Of a DNA stretch of 64,000 nucleotides, positions 43,452-52,147 are shown one piece after another. Source of the stretch: Terriglobia bacterium (GTDB lineage Bacteria; Acidobacteriota; UBA6911); assembly GCA_020072565.1 (NCBI GenBank), contig JAIQGI010000011.1, positions 1-64,000 on the forward strand. Direction: 5' to 3'. Below the pieces are notes generated by a model that made no database searches, was not told where the DNA came from, and saw only the letters and a program-made list of their open reading frames with translations. The translations under genes and the position numbers were made by a program. The first letter of the stretch is position 1; every line of letters starts with the position of its first letter.

Positions 43452-44687
43452 TCACATCCGCAGGCGGTCTGCCGGAATCTCCAGGCGCTGAACATGAATA
43501 TTGTGCTTTTCCAGTCTGGGAAACACCTTCTCATAAGGCACGTCCAGGGGTGTCAGAAGACCGGATCTATCCAGTTTTCGCTCCAGGATCAGTTGCGCAC
43601 CCAGGCTCAGCGTAAAACCTACCGTCCTCTGCATCGAGGTGAGCCCTGATTCCAGGTCACGGGTGTCGACCAGTTGGTAGATCACTCCGGTCTTTTTCCC
43701 ATGGCGCGTCCCCCGCGCCTCTACCCGCACCAATGTCATATCCTGTTCGTCGTCTGCATAATAAAACTGTTTTTGCGACGCCAGAAGCGACGTCGTATAG
43801 AGCATCGGCGACGCGGACAGATCACCACAGCGTATCGGCTTGTCATCGAGGAAGCCGCACTTCACCATGGTATTCCAGAAGGCGCAATGGCTGGGCAAAC
43901 GGCAGGTGTACCGCCCCATTTCCCGAATCGAATCCCGGACGCCGAACAACTCGGCATAGTGAACGCTGTCCCCATTGGGAAAACATTCCAGCGGGCTGCC
44001 GATCTCAGCCACATCAAGCAGGTGACAATTCGCTGGTTCGAAGAGCCTGGCTGGCTCGATGACCTGAACTTGTCCCGCTTTGATTATTTTGGCAGCACGC
44101 CGATATGCCTTCATGACCCCGATGATCGACCAGGAGAATTTGTACTGTAATGGATTCGAGCGGGCATTCGGGCCCGGGATGCCTGCTCCATACATGTGGA
44201 GTTCATGGACCTCGTCCAGCTCGCCGATTGCCTTGGCCCCGAGAATGAGGTCCAGGCCCGGATCCAATCCGAACTCAGTGAGTATTACTATCCCTTTCCC
44301 TTTCGCCTTGCCATGGATGTAACGGATCTCGTTGTTGATGGACTGGATCTTTTCGGCCTCCTGCTCGCCCGGGTTGAGATAGTACATGCTGCTCACCAGG
44401 TTCACGCCGCAATCCGCTGCGAGCCGGCCTACCTGAAGGGCGAAAGCCCCGGGCAGAGCCTCGACAACGGCGTCCGCATGGCGCAAGAGAACAGCCAGAC
44501 TTTCCTCATCGGTGGCATCCAGGATTCGGCCGCTGACTTTTCCGGACGGGTAGATGCTCAAATCAGACTGGAGATCGGGCCTGCTGTCCACAACATCGAT
44601 GCGGGAGATGTCGGCGCAGTGCACCAGATCATGGAGCACCGCCTTTCCTTGCATGCCGAATCCCACGAGGAGAACTCTTTTTCCCAT
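43452..44687 (-). CDS. Saccharopine dehydrogenase-like NAD(P)-dependent protein
   Basis: A 411-residue protein with an N-terminal Rossmann fold (KRVLLVGFGMQGKAVLHDLV, the NAD(P) Gly motif GFGMQG) and a catalytic domain with ILTEFGLDPGLDLILGAKAI, IPGPNARSNPLQYKFSW and YTTSLLASQKQFYYADDEQD. Best fit is the saccharopine dehydrogenase family, which oxidises saccharopine in lysine metabolism, though many bacterial members act on other substrates (carboxynorspermidine, for example). It lies next to an amino-acid permease gene on the same strand, in the same block as the acyl-CoA metabolism genes, which suggests amino-acid breakdown. No partner lysine-ketoglutarate reductase is visible. Confidence 0.82.
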   Translation of the reverse strand: MGKRVLLVGFGMQGKAVLHDLVHCADISRIDVVDSRPDLQSDLSIYPSGKVSGRILDATDEESLAVLLRHADAVVEALPGAFALQVGRLAADCGVNLVSSMYYLNPGEQEAEKIQSINNEIRYIHGKAKGKGIVILTEFGLDPGLDLILGAKAIGELDEVHELHMYGAGIPGPNARSNPLQYKFSWSIIGVMKAYRRAAKIIKAGQVQVIEPARLFEPANCHLLDVAEIGSPLECFPNGDSVHYAELFGVRDSIREMGRYTCRLPSHCAFWNTMVKCGFLDDKPIRCGDLSASPMLYTTSLLASQKQFYYADDEQDMTLVRVEARGTRHGKKTGVIYQLVDTRDLESGLTSMQRTVGFTLSLGAQLILERKLDRSGLLTPLDVPYEKVFPRLEKHNIHVQRLEIPADRLRM

Positions 44688-44724
44688 TGTTGCTCTGACT
44701 CCTTTCGGTCATTGAGGCACTTCC

Positions 44725-46119
44725 TCACACAGTCCTCGCTTTCCTTGTCCAGTGATAGTAAAACGGCAGAGAGATAAGGAGCAGGACGATTCCGATGATC
44801 GCATTGCGCGGGTCGCGCACCAGCGTATTGCCGAGGAACCAGCCCGTCACAGCGACAAACAGGAGCGTAGTGTACGGATAGCCCCATGCCCTGTAGGGCC
44901 TCGGTGATTGGGGCATTTTCCGCCGCAGGGCCATGACCGACAAAGCGGTGAGCGCGTAAAATCCCCATGAGCCGAAGACCACATAGGAAGTGATCTGATC
45001 ATAGGTTCCACTCAGCGTAAGCAAACCGCCCCAGACACCTAGAGTCACGATGGCGACTGCGGGAGTGTGGAACCGCTTGTGCACCTTGCCAAAGCTCCTG
45101 GAAAATGTGCCGTCTGCACCGGCGGCGTAAATGCATCGCGGGCCGCCCAGCACGCAGCCATGGATGGTGCCGAATGTCGAGCAAAGAATCCCGGCGATGA
45201 TCAACAGGACACCCAACGGGCCGAGCACCTCGCCGGCCACGTCGGCGGCAACGCGCGGGGAACCGGCCATGGCGGGCAACGGAAGGACATAGACATAGGC
45301 GAGGTTGGCGGCAACGTAGAGTGCGATAACCGAAAGGGTGCCGGTCACCAGTGAAAGCGGGACGTTTCGCTGCGGATTTTTGATTTCTCCCGCCGTCAGC
45401 GTCACCGTGATCCAGCCGTCATAGGCCCACAGCACGGAGATCATGGACAGGCCCAGGCCGGCGGTCAACTCGCTCGTCCAACTGTCAGGCCAGATGGGCG
45501 ACAGGTTGGCCATCCTGCCTTTGCCGGAAAAAACCACCGCGAGAATCAACGCTGCCAGTGCCGAGACTTTTGCCGCCGTGAAAAAATTCATGACCCACCC
45601 GCCAAGCTTGACCCCGCGGACGTTGATGAAGGTGACCAATGCGATCGTCGCCATGGCTGCGATCTGAACCCAACCGACCGTGAAACTCATCGGGCGACCG
45701 AACCATACCCAGTGGCTGGAAAGGAAGGGCCGCTGGGGCGAGAGCGCCGGGATGAAGTGCCCGAGATAGGTCGCGAAGGCCACCGCAATGGCGGCGACGG
45801 AACCGGCCGTGTTGATGAAAAAATGATTCCAGCTGAACATGAAAGCCCATACGGATCCAAAGCCGTGCCGGAGGTACACGTAAGGACCGCCGGCCTGGGG
45901 GAGAATTGAACTCAACTCGGCCAGGGTCAGGGCTCCGAAGAGAATCAGCAGTCCGCCCAGAACCCACACAAGAAGGATCGGCCCGAGGGCATGAAGGCGG
46001 CCGGCGATCGTGGCCGGAACCACAAAGATCCCCGACCCGATGATCATGCCCATCTGGATCGCGATTGCTTCGCGCAGCCCGAGCGCTCTAACCAGTTGGG
46101 GTTGCGTGGATTCTTGCAT
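44725..46119 (-). CDS. APC-superfamily amino-acid permease
   Basis: A 464-residue transporter from the ATG at 46119 with GGAGAGG close upstream. IAIQMGMIIGSGIFVVPATI is the signature first span of APC-family permeases (GSGIF), followed by about 12 hydrophobic spans, among them LLVWVLGGLLILFGALTLAE, MSWNHF-like FMFSWNHFFINTAGSVAAIA and VFGSWGFYALTALSVMALRR. LAELSSILPQAGGPYVYLRH is the conserved second-span loop. Family members import amino acids or exchange them for products. It lies 37 bp upstream of the saccharopine-dehydrogenase-like gene, so co-transcription is likely and an amino-acid substrate (possibly lysine) is a fair guess. Confidence 0.88.
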   Translation of the reverse strand: MQESTQPQLVRALGLREAIAIQMGMIIGSGIFVVPATIAGRLHALGPILLVWVLGGLLILFGALTLAELSSILPQAGGPYVYLRHGFGSVWAFMFSWNHFFINTAGSVAAIAVAFATYLGHFIPALSPQRPFLSSHWVWFGRPMSFTVGWVQIAAMATIALVTFINVRGVKLGGWVMNFFTAAKVSALAALILAVVFSGKGRMANLSPIWPDSWTSELTAGLGLSMISVLWAYDGWITVTLTAGEIKNPQRNVPLSLVTGTLSVIALYVAANLAYVYVLPLPAMAGSPRVAADVAGEVLGPLGVLLIIAGILCSTFGTIHGCVLGGPRCIYAAGADGTFSRSFGKVHKRFHTPAVAIVTLGVWGGLLTLSGTYDQITSYVVFGSWGFYALTALSVMALRRKMPQSPRPYRAWGYPYTTLLFVAVTGWFLGNTLVRDPRNAIIGIVLLLISLPFYYHWTRKARTV

Positions 46120-46137
46120 GACCTCTCCGGGTCTCAC

Positions 46138-46561
46138 CTGGCGGCCAGGCGATCAAGAATCTTAAACCACAGATGCTTGCGGATAAACGCCGATCATTAT
46201 CCAGCCGGATCGGCGTCCGGCTGTGATTCCGTTTTGCGCTGTCGTCGGATGCCAAATTTCATTTTCATGCGGGCGGCATTGAGGAGCAAGCGAGAAATCT
46301 TGCGGCCCCCGGGGAGGCAAGTGCTTTTGAAAATTCTCGACAAAGCCGCGGGAGTGCATAAGGGTGCTTGTGCCTTGGATGCCGGGCTCCGCTTTGCTCC
46401 ATTTAAAGGCGGCAGAAAGTTGCCGCACTTCAGGGTAGGCCCCCCGCTCTTGCACCGCGCCCGGATTTTCCTTGTTCCTCCAGCCCGCTTGAGATACAAA
46501 CTCTCCTTGCCAACGTGAGCGACACCGATCCTCTCAACAACCCTGCTGAGAAGGAGGGAAA
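46138..46561. other. Intergenic region between permease and symporter genes, with two hairpins
   Basis: A 424-bp divergent gap. Near 46174 it has GCGGATAAACGCCGATC facing GATCGGCGTCCGGC, an imperfect hairpin of the GGATAAACGC type seen in the repeats at 13263 and 59024. Near 46409 GCGGCAGAAAGTTGCCGC forms a short stem. The rest is unremarkable. The symporter's ribosome-binding site (GAAGGAGGG) lies at the right edge. Confidence 0.55.
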
Positions 46562-48046
46562 ATGTACTTCTATCTCTACATCATTCTGGCCTATCTCCTC
46601 GGCCTTACGGTGCTGAACTTCATCCGTTCCAGACGGATTAAGAGCCAGGAGCAGTTCATGGTCGCCGGCCGCAGCTTGAAGTGGCAGGTCATGGTCTTCA
46701 CGCTGATCTGCACCTGGATCGGTTCCGGCACGTTCATCAGCGGAGCCGAGTTCGCCTCCAAGGCCGGCTTCTCGGCCCTGTGGCTCGCCGGCGGGGCATG
46801 GGTGGGCATCATCCTCATTTACTTTCTTGCGGCCAAGATCCACACTTTCGGCCAGTATACGGTCGGCGATGTCCTTGAGGTCCGCTACGGACCGGCGGCC
46901 CGGCTCTTCGGAGCCCTCGCGCTGATCCTGTCCTTCATCTCGATCGTGTCCTATCAATTCGTGGCGGGCGGATTCATTTTAAACGTAATCACCGACGGCC
47001 AGATCTCCGAGTGGACGGGCACGATCATCGCGGCCGCGTTCGTCATTCTCTTCACAATGCTTGGTGGCATGGTGGCCATCGCCTACACGGATCTGCCGAA
47101 CGGAATCGTTATTGTGCTGGCCTGTCTCCTGGCGGTACCCTTCGTCGTCTCATCGGCGGGTGGCCTGCCGGGCGCCCACGCGGCACTTGATCCCGGATAC
47201 TTTGCCGTTGTCAACAACCAGTTTGGAGCCCATCCATGGCTTAAGGCCATCGGCTATTTCCTTTCGACGCTGTTCCTGCTCATGGGTGTCCAAAGCATGT
47301 ACCAGAAGTTCTATAGCGCCAAGTCCGCCAAGGACGCGAAAAAGGCCGTCGCCTGGTGGACGATCGGGACGATCTTTGTCGAAACCGTCGTGGTCATCAT
47401 CGCCGTCTTCGCTTATAGCAAGTTTAAAGGCCAGATCGACCTGACCATCCCTAAAGCGGGCGGCAAAGTAGTTCTCATGGCCGCCCGAAGCCTGGTGCCG
47501 CCATGGGTCGGGGTGCTGCTCCTGGGTGCGGCCTGCGCCGTCGTCCTCTCCACGGGCATGAACTATCTGCTCTCCCCGTCGACGACGCTCATGCGCGACA
47601 TCTATCAGCGATTCATGAAAAAGGACGCAGACGAAAAGACCCTGGTCCCCTTGCAGAAGATCCTCGTCCTCGTCATCGGTGTGCTGGCTTTCCTGCTCGC
47701 GACGCAACTGACGAGCATCCTCCAGATGAGCTTGTTCGCCTATACGATCTACGGCGTCGCAATCACACCGGCCCTGCTCGCGGCCCTGGCCTGGAAGCGC
47801 GCCACAAAGGCGGGCGGTCTGGCTTCGATCATTTCGGGAACGGCCGTCTGCCTGTTCTTCTTCATCGCGTCCAAGCTCTTGCCTGCAGAACAGGTCCCCG
47901 AGGGCGATCCCTGGGGGATCCCGCTCATCTATCCGGCGCTCATTGCATCCCTGGGCGCCCTTATCATCGTCAGCCTGGCGACTCCGAAGCCCGGCCCGGA
48001 AGTGCTCGAGAAATTTTTCCCGGAGAAAGAAAGAGCCTCGAAGTAG
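46562..48046 (+). CDS. Sodium:solute symporter (SSS family)
   Basis: A 494-residue transporter with about 13 spans, starting at ATG with GAAGGAGGG upstream. SRRIKSQEQFMVAGRSLKWQ is the SSS family's first loop, and IGSGTFISGAEFASKAGFSA, YTVGDVLEVRYGPAARLFGA and LLLGAACAVVLSTGMNYLLS hold the conserved Na+-site residues. Members co-transport Na+ with proline, pantothenate, sugars, acetate and others. Substrate cannot be read from sequence; the spacing to the Tat reductase gene (30 bp, same strand) suggests a common transcript. It is divergent from the APC permease gene. Confidence 0.9.
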   Translation: MYFYLYIILAYLLGLTVLNFIRSRRIKSQEQFMVAGRSLKWQVMVFTLICTWIGSGTFISGAEFASKAGFSALWLAGGAWVGIILIYFLAAKIHTFGQYTVGDVLEVRYGPAARLFGALALILSFISIVSYQFVAGGFILNVITDGQISEWTGTIIAAAFVILFTMLGGMVAIAYTDLPNGIVIVLACLLAVPFVVSSAGGLPGAHAALDPGYFAVVNNQFGAHPWLKAIGYFLSTLFLLMGVQSMYQKFYSAKSAKDAKKAVAWWTIGTIFVETVVVIIAVFAYSKFKGQIDLTIPKAGGKVVLMAARSLVPPWVGVLLLGAACAVVLSTGMNYLLSPSTTLMRDIYQRFMKKDADEKTLVPLQKILVLVIGVLAFLLATQLTSILQMSLFAYTIYGVAITPALLAALAWKRATKAGGLASIISGTAVCLFFFIASKLLPAEQVPEGDPWGIPLIYPALIASLGALIIVSLATPKPGPEVLEKFFPEKERASK

Positions 48047-48076
48047 AAACTCATGAATCAATCAGGAGCCCCAGTT

Positions 48077-49261
48077 ATGGCATCAGACAGTCCGGATAAA
48101 AACAGAAGGAAATTCTTGTCTCAGACCTCGTTGGCCCTGGCCTCTGCGGGCGTGATCGGCGTGCCGCGTCGCTGGATGCCCGGCCAGCAACCGGTTGGCA
48201 ACACGGCAAAGGGCAAGGCCGCTATCCAGCGCACCCTCGGCAGAACCGGCATCAGGGTGCCGATTGTCAGCATGGGCGTGATGAACGCCAACAATCCTGA
48301 AGTACTGAAACAGGCCTATGAAGCAGGGGTGCGCCTCTTCGACACAGCGCTGGGTTATCAGCAGGGGAGAAACGAGGAAATGGTGGGGAGCGTCATCGCC
48401 CAGCTGGGGGTGCGCGACAAAGTCATCATTCAGACCAAGATTCCCTTTCCCCGCGTCCCGGCCGGTTCGATCAAGGACAAGTTCCTGAGCGATTTCGCCG
48501 GGTGCCTGAAACGTCTTCAGACCGATTACGTTGACGGACTGCTGATTCATCAGCCCAACGTGGATCAAATGAACAACCCGGAGGTCATCGAAGCGCTCAA
48601 GGAGGCAAGGCAGCAGAAGAAGGCGCGCTATATCGGCGTCTCTCAGCACGCGGGGCAGGCGGGAATTCTGAATAGTGCTGCCGGGAGCGGGATTTATGAC
48701 ATGGTTGTGGTCGGGTTTAACTTCCAGAACTCCGGTGATGCGGATTTCCTTCAGGCACTGAAAACCGCTTCTGCAAAAGGGGTCGGTATTGTCGCCATGA
48801 AAACGCAGACCGGCGGGCGCGCCAAAAATCTGGGTGCGCTCAACCAGACCGCCATGCTCAAGTGGGTGCTCCAGCATCCGGAAATCACCACGGCAATTCC
48901 AGGCTTCACAAATTTCGACCAGCTGAATGAAAGCTTCGCCGTCGCCTCGGGCCTGGATTACACCAACGAAGAGAAGACCTGGCTGGCTGACAAGAACGTC
49001 ATGCTCGCCCTCGACTACTGCAAGCAGTGCGGAACCTGCCTTGCGACCTGTCCGAAGGGCGTCGACATACCCACGCTCATGCGCACGCACATGTACGCCG
49101 CCTGCTACGCCAACTTCGATCAGGCCCGGGCCACGTTTGAGGAGATCCCTGAAAATGAAGGTTTGAGGAACTGCTCTGATTGCTCCAGCTGTTCGGCGCG
49201 CTGCGCAAATAATGTCAGAATCGGTGAGAGGATTGCCGACCTGAGAGCAATCTATATCTAG
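48077..49261 (+). CDS. Tat-exported aldo/keto reductase with ferredoxin-like C-terminus (paralogue)
   Basis: A 394-residue protein. I start at ATG 48077 (AGGAG 8 nt upstream); an ATG at 48053 is also possible. NRRKFLSQTSLALASAGVIG is a twin-arginine-like signal. The reductase tetrad is visible: Asp and Tyr in RLFDTALGYQQGRNEE, Lys in IIQTKIPF and His in GLLIHQPNVDQM. The C-terminus has DYCKQCGTCLATCPKGVDIP and NCSDCSSCSARCANNV, each a ferredoxin-type cluster candidate. It shares this design with the protein at 30480-31691, including the Tat signal, so they are paralogues. Neighbours are an SSS symporter upstream and a lipoprotein/polyferredoxin/DUF362 operon downstream on the other strand. 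Function is unknown; periplasmic sugar or quinone redox chemistry is possible. Confidence 0.88.
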   Translation: MASDSPDKNRRKFLSQTSLALASAGVIGVPRRWMPGQQPVGNTAKGKAAIQRTLGRTGIRVPIVSMGVMNANNPEVLKQAYEAGVRLFDTALGYQQGRNEEMVGSVIAQLGVRDKVIIQTKIPFPRVPAGSIKDKFLSDFAGCLKRLQTDYVDGLLIHQPNVDQMNNPEVIEALKEARQQKKARYIGVSQHAGQAGILNSAAGSGIYDMVVVGFNFQNSGDADFLQALKTASAKGVGIVAMKTQTGGRAKNLGALNQTAMLKWVLQHPEITTAIPGFTNFDQLNESFAVASGLDYTNEEKTWLADKNVMLALDYCKQCGTCLATCPKGVDIPTLMRTHMYAACYANFDQARATFEEIPENEGLRNCSDCSSCSARCANNVRIGERIADLRAIYI

Positions 49262-49269
49262 AGAGAATC

Positions 49270-49340
49270 ATAACCGCAGATGGACACCGAGGAACGCTGA
49301 CATCGATCAGCCCCCATCGGTGTCTGTCTGCAGTTTCGAT
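49270..49340. repeat. Imperfect inverted repeat between convergent genes
   Basis: AACCGCAGATGGACACCGAG on the left and ATCGGTGTCTGTCTGCAGTT on the right pair with two interruptions, around a short centre rich in ATCGATCAGC. It lies between the ends of the Tat reductase and lipoprotein genes, so it may act as a bidirectional terminator as well as being a repeat. Confidence 0.6.
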
Positions 49341-49360
49341 CCTGCGTCGGCCGGATGCGG

Positions 49361-50317
49361 CTATTTGATGTGGGCGAGCAGTTCGGCAATCAACTTCTTC
49401 CCCGCCTCCTCGGAAGCAATGCCGAGCGCGACCACAATGTTCTTCCCGGCGCGGATCGCCGCCATGTTGCCGTAAAAACTGTCTCTGCCTGAAAAGCCCC
49501 CCTCACCCGGCGACTTTAGATCTTTAACATCCTTCCCTCCGGTCGAGAGAAACTGCCGATAGCGCGCCAACGCGTCCTGTGCGGCCGCAGGGCTCTCCAG
49601 GGTTACGAGGATCATCTTGTACTCCTTGGCGTCCGCCTTGTACCTGGCCTCGAATCCGTTGGTAAAGTAGCTCTGCGCGAGCACGTCTTTGGGAATGTAA
49701 GCGATGGTGTGGGGCATCTGGTTTTCTTTAGGGAAGTAGGAAACTTCCGCCGGCTCCGCCCCCGCGGCCGGCACCTTGCCGGCGACGGCATTCGCGAGCT
49801 TGGTCATCTCCTGCTTGATCGCATCCTTTTCATCGAAGGTCGTGATCTTGACATAGTAGGGGCCGGACCAGAAGTTCACTGATGTCCCTCCCGAATACCC
49901 TTCGTTCCCGATCTTCAGAAACTGGTATCCCGGATTGCGCTCCTCGGTGTATTTGCCGAAGGCGTTGAGCGGGTCTTTCATCTGGTAGATTTCGACTACT
50001 GCCTCGTAGCCCGTCCCGTCCTGTTTGTAGTCGGCGCTTGCGACTTCCTGAAATCCGTAGGCCAGGAAACTGTCTGCGGCGCCATCGATATACTCGTAGA
50101 GATCCCCTGCCTTGAAAGAACGCGGCTTCTGGGACATCGCCCACCCGGGGACCTCGTTCTTGGCTGGGAGCAGCGCCAGCAACTGAGGCGATACATCGGA
50201 AGGCCGCGCCGCCGGCTCGACGGCCTTGGCCTCCTCCTTGTTGCTGCTTTCCTTTTTGGCGCAAGAAGCAACACCGAAGCTGGCCAGAAGCAGGAAGAAC
50301 ACGAGGGATTTTTTCAT
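49361..50317 (-). CDS. Lipoprotein (DUF6599-like)
   Basis: A 318-residue protein with a lipoprotein signal (MKKSLVFFLLLASFGVASCA), lipobox cysteine about residue 19, and Ala/Glu-rich linker. Start 50317 has GGAGAG 6 nt upstream; the frame extends a further 14 codons without a site. The core phrase AGDLYEYIDGAADSFLAYGF followed by QEVASADYKQDG resembles the DUF6599 family of exported proteins, in which Y-I-N/D-G-A is the hallmark; the number is from memory. The rest is alternating strands with EVSYFPKENQMPHTIAYIPK and a repeat-like second half. No enzyme motif is visible. It is the last gene of a set with the polyferredoxin and DUF362 genes (100-bp gap), so a role in the same membrane redox unit is likely. 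Confidence 0.78.
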   Translation of the reverse strand: MKKSLVFFLLLASFGVASCAKKESSNKEEAKAVEPAARPSDVSPQLLALLPAKNEVPGWAMSQKPRSFKAGDLYEYIDGAADSFLAYGFQEVASADYKQDGTGYEAVVEIYQMKDPLNAFGKYTEERNPGYQFLKIGNEGYSGGTSVNFWSGPYYVKITTFDEKDAIKQEMTKLANAVAGKVPAAGAEPAEVSYFPKENQMPHTIAYIPKDVLAQSYFTNGFEARYKADAKEYKMILVTLESPAAAQDALARYRQFLSTGGKDVKDLKSPGEGGFSGRDSFYGNMAAIRAGKNIVVALGIASEEAGKKLIAELLAHIK

Positions 50318-50416
50318 GAATACTCTCCGCAAAGGGGGACACTCCGATTTCTCACTCATAGCTTCCTAATACTAGAATACTGACGGGAAAATCGGAATGC
50401 CCTCTTATTGCCGCAA

Positions 50417-52147
50417 TTATCGGTAGGCGCCGCTCTCGAGGCGAATCTGATTCGTGCGCGAGCGGGTCTCCCCTATGCTGGTCACGTAAACCGCGGGCTT
50501 ATCCTGGACCGGGCAGACATTCTCGCATATTCCACATCCGACGCACCGGTCAACGTCCACTCGAGGGCGCTGAACCGTCACCATGGTGCCGTCACGGCGC
50601 GGAATCGTTTCCACCTGCACCCAAATCGCCTTTGGCGAAGTGGGACAGAATTCCTCGCACACAATGCACGGAGTGGCCATCGCCCAGGGGAGGCACCTTC
50701 CCTGATCGTAGAACGCGGTGCCGATCTTCACAGGCCCCGGGTTCTTCTTCCCGGAGGCATCTGCCCCTGCTTTGCCCAGCTTTTCGGCCTCCGTCAATTT
50801 CCAGATCGCCCCCGTAGGACAGACCTGGCCGCACAGGACGCAGCTGTACTCGCAGTAGCCGACGCGCATCTTCAGCATCGGCGTCCACAGGCCCTCCACG
50901 CCGCTCTCAAAAAGCGCCGGCTGAATCGCGTTGGTCGGGCACACCTTCATGCACTCGCCGCAACGGATGCATCGGGCCAGGAAATCGTTCTCTGCCAGCG
51001 AACCCGGAGGGCGGATGACGCCGGAGTTGTAATCCTTGGCCAAACCTGTGCTCGCGCGCACGACCGGCAGTATGACAAGACCGGCCGCAACACTCTCGAG
51101 CGCCCGGCGCCGTTTCAAGTCAGGCAAAACGTTAATGGAGTCGGCCTTCGGAAAGAACTTGAAACGGATGACATCCTCAGGGCACGCCGCCTCGCAGTTG
51201 AAGCACAGGTGGCATTCGGCCTGCCGCCATGGCACCTTTCCCTGCGGATCGCAGGCCCCCTGGCAATGAAGCAGGCACCGGTTGCAGTCGTCACACTTGC
51301 CGTGGTTCTTTTCCATGCCGAAGATCGAATAGCGCGACAGCAGCCCCATGAAGGCGCCGAGCGGGCAGATGCCCCGGCACCAGAACCGCGTGATGGCACG
51401 ATTGAGGATCGCCAGGGCCACGAAGATCGCCCCAAGCAGGAAGCCGAAGTAGTAGTACTGCGGCTTGAAGCTCAAGATGTTTGAGCCGAACAGGCGATAT
51501 CCGGCATCGGCGCACCACTGGAGAACCGCGATGTTGGTCCCGTACAAGAAATCGAACCCGCTTCTCAGCCCGAAGTTGAGCCCGGGAATGATCGACACTG
51601 CGAGTGAGCGCACCAGGAACGGGATGGGGTCGAGGATGCCGGTCTGCAGCGAAGTGAAAATCGACATGGCGATCAGGCCGAACAGCAGGTAGTACTTGAT
51701 CGACATCCATTTTTTGTAATGGTTGGCATCCACGCGCTTCTTGCCTTTGCGCTCAGGCTTATAACTCGAGAAAAAGTGGTGGAGCGTCCCTAAGGGGCAG
51801 ACCCAGCCGCAGAAGAACCTTCCGATCAGGATGGTCACCGAAATGATGACGAGCGCCCAGATGACATTGCCGTAGAGCGCATGAGTCGAGAGTGCCGTGG
51901 AGAAAGCCACCAGTGGATCCATCTCCAGGAAAATGCTGACCGGATAGTCGAGCCGGACAGCGTCGGTCGCGCCTCGTGCAAAGGTGCCGCGGAACTCGGT
52001 CTGGAAAAGCAGAAACAGGAACAGCCCCAGAAAGACGATCTGCGAGATGCGTCGGAGCCGGCGCAGCCACATTCTGGGTCTTCGCTTCTCTGGTGCTTCG
52101 GGACTCGGGAAAGCCGGGCGAGGTATCGATTTATTCGAGGTTGACAT
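50417..52147 (-). CDS. NapH/NapG-like membrane polyferredoxin
   Basis: A 576-residue protein. The N-terminal half has about six membrane spans with the two NapH signatures FFCGWVCPLGTLHHFF and FWCRGICPLGAFMG. A series of ferredoxin-type [4Fe-4S] motifs follows: CDDCNRCLLHCQGACDP, CHLCFNCEAACPEDV, CIRCGECMKVCPTNA, CEYSCVLCGQVCPTGA, CIVCEEFCPTSPKA and CVGCGICENVCPV. Together these make an NapH membrane module fused to a NapG-like electron-transfer module, able to pass quinol or cytoplasmic electrons across the membrane. It overlaps the DUF362 gene by 17 nt (translational coupling) and precedes the lipoprotein gene. No terminal reductase is in the window, so the electron acceptor is unknown. Confidence 0.9.
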   Translation of the reverse strand: MSTSNKSIPRPAFPSPEAPEKRRPRMWLRRLRRISQIVFLGLFLFLLFQTEFRGTFARGATDAVRLDYPVSIFLEMDPLVAFSTALSTHALYGNVIWALVIISVTILIGRFFCGWVCPLGTLHHFFSSYKPERKGKKRVDANHYKKWMSIKYYLLFGLIAMSIFTSLQTGILDPIPFLVRSLAVSIIPGLNFGLRSGFDFLYGTNIAVLQWCADAGYRLFGSNILSFKPQYYYFGFLLGAIFVALAILNRAITRFWCRGICPLGAFMGLLSRYSIFGMEKNHGKCDDCNRCLLHCQGACDPQGKVPWRQAECHLCFNCEAACPEDVIRFKFFPKADSINVLPDLKRRRALESVAAGLVILPVVRASTGLAKDYNSGVIRPPGSLAENDFLARCIRCGECMKVCPTNAIQPALFESGVEGLWTPMLKMRVGYCEYSCVLCGQVCPTGAIWKLTEAEKLGKAGADASGKKNPGPVKIGTAFYDQGRCLPWAMATPCIVCEEFCPTSPKAIWVQVETIPRRDGTMVTVQRPRVDVDRCVGCGICENVCPVQDKPAVYVTSIGETRSRTNQIRLESGAYR

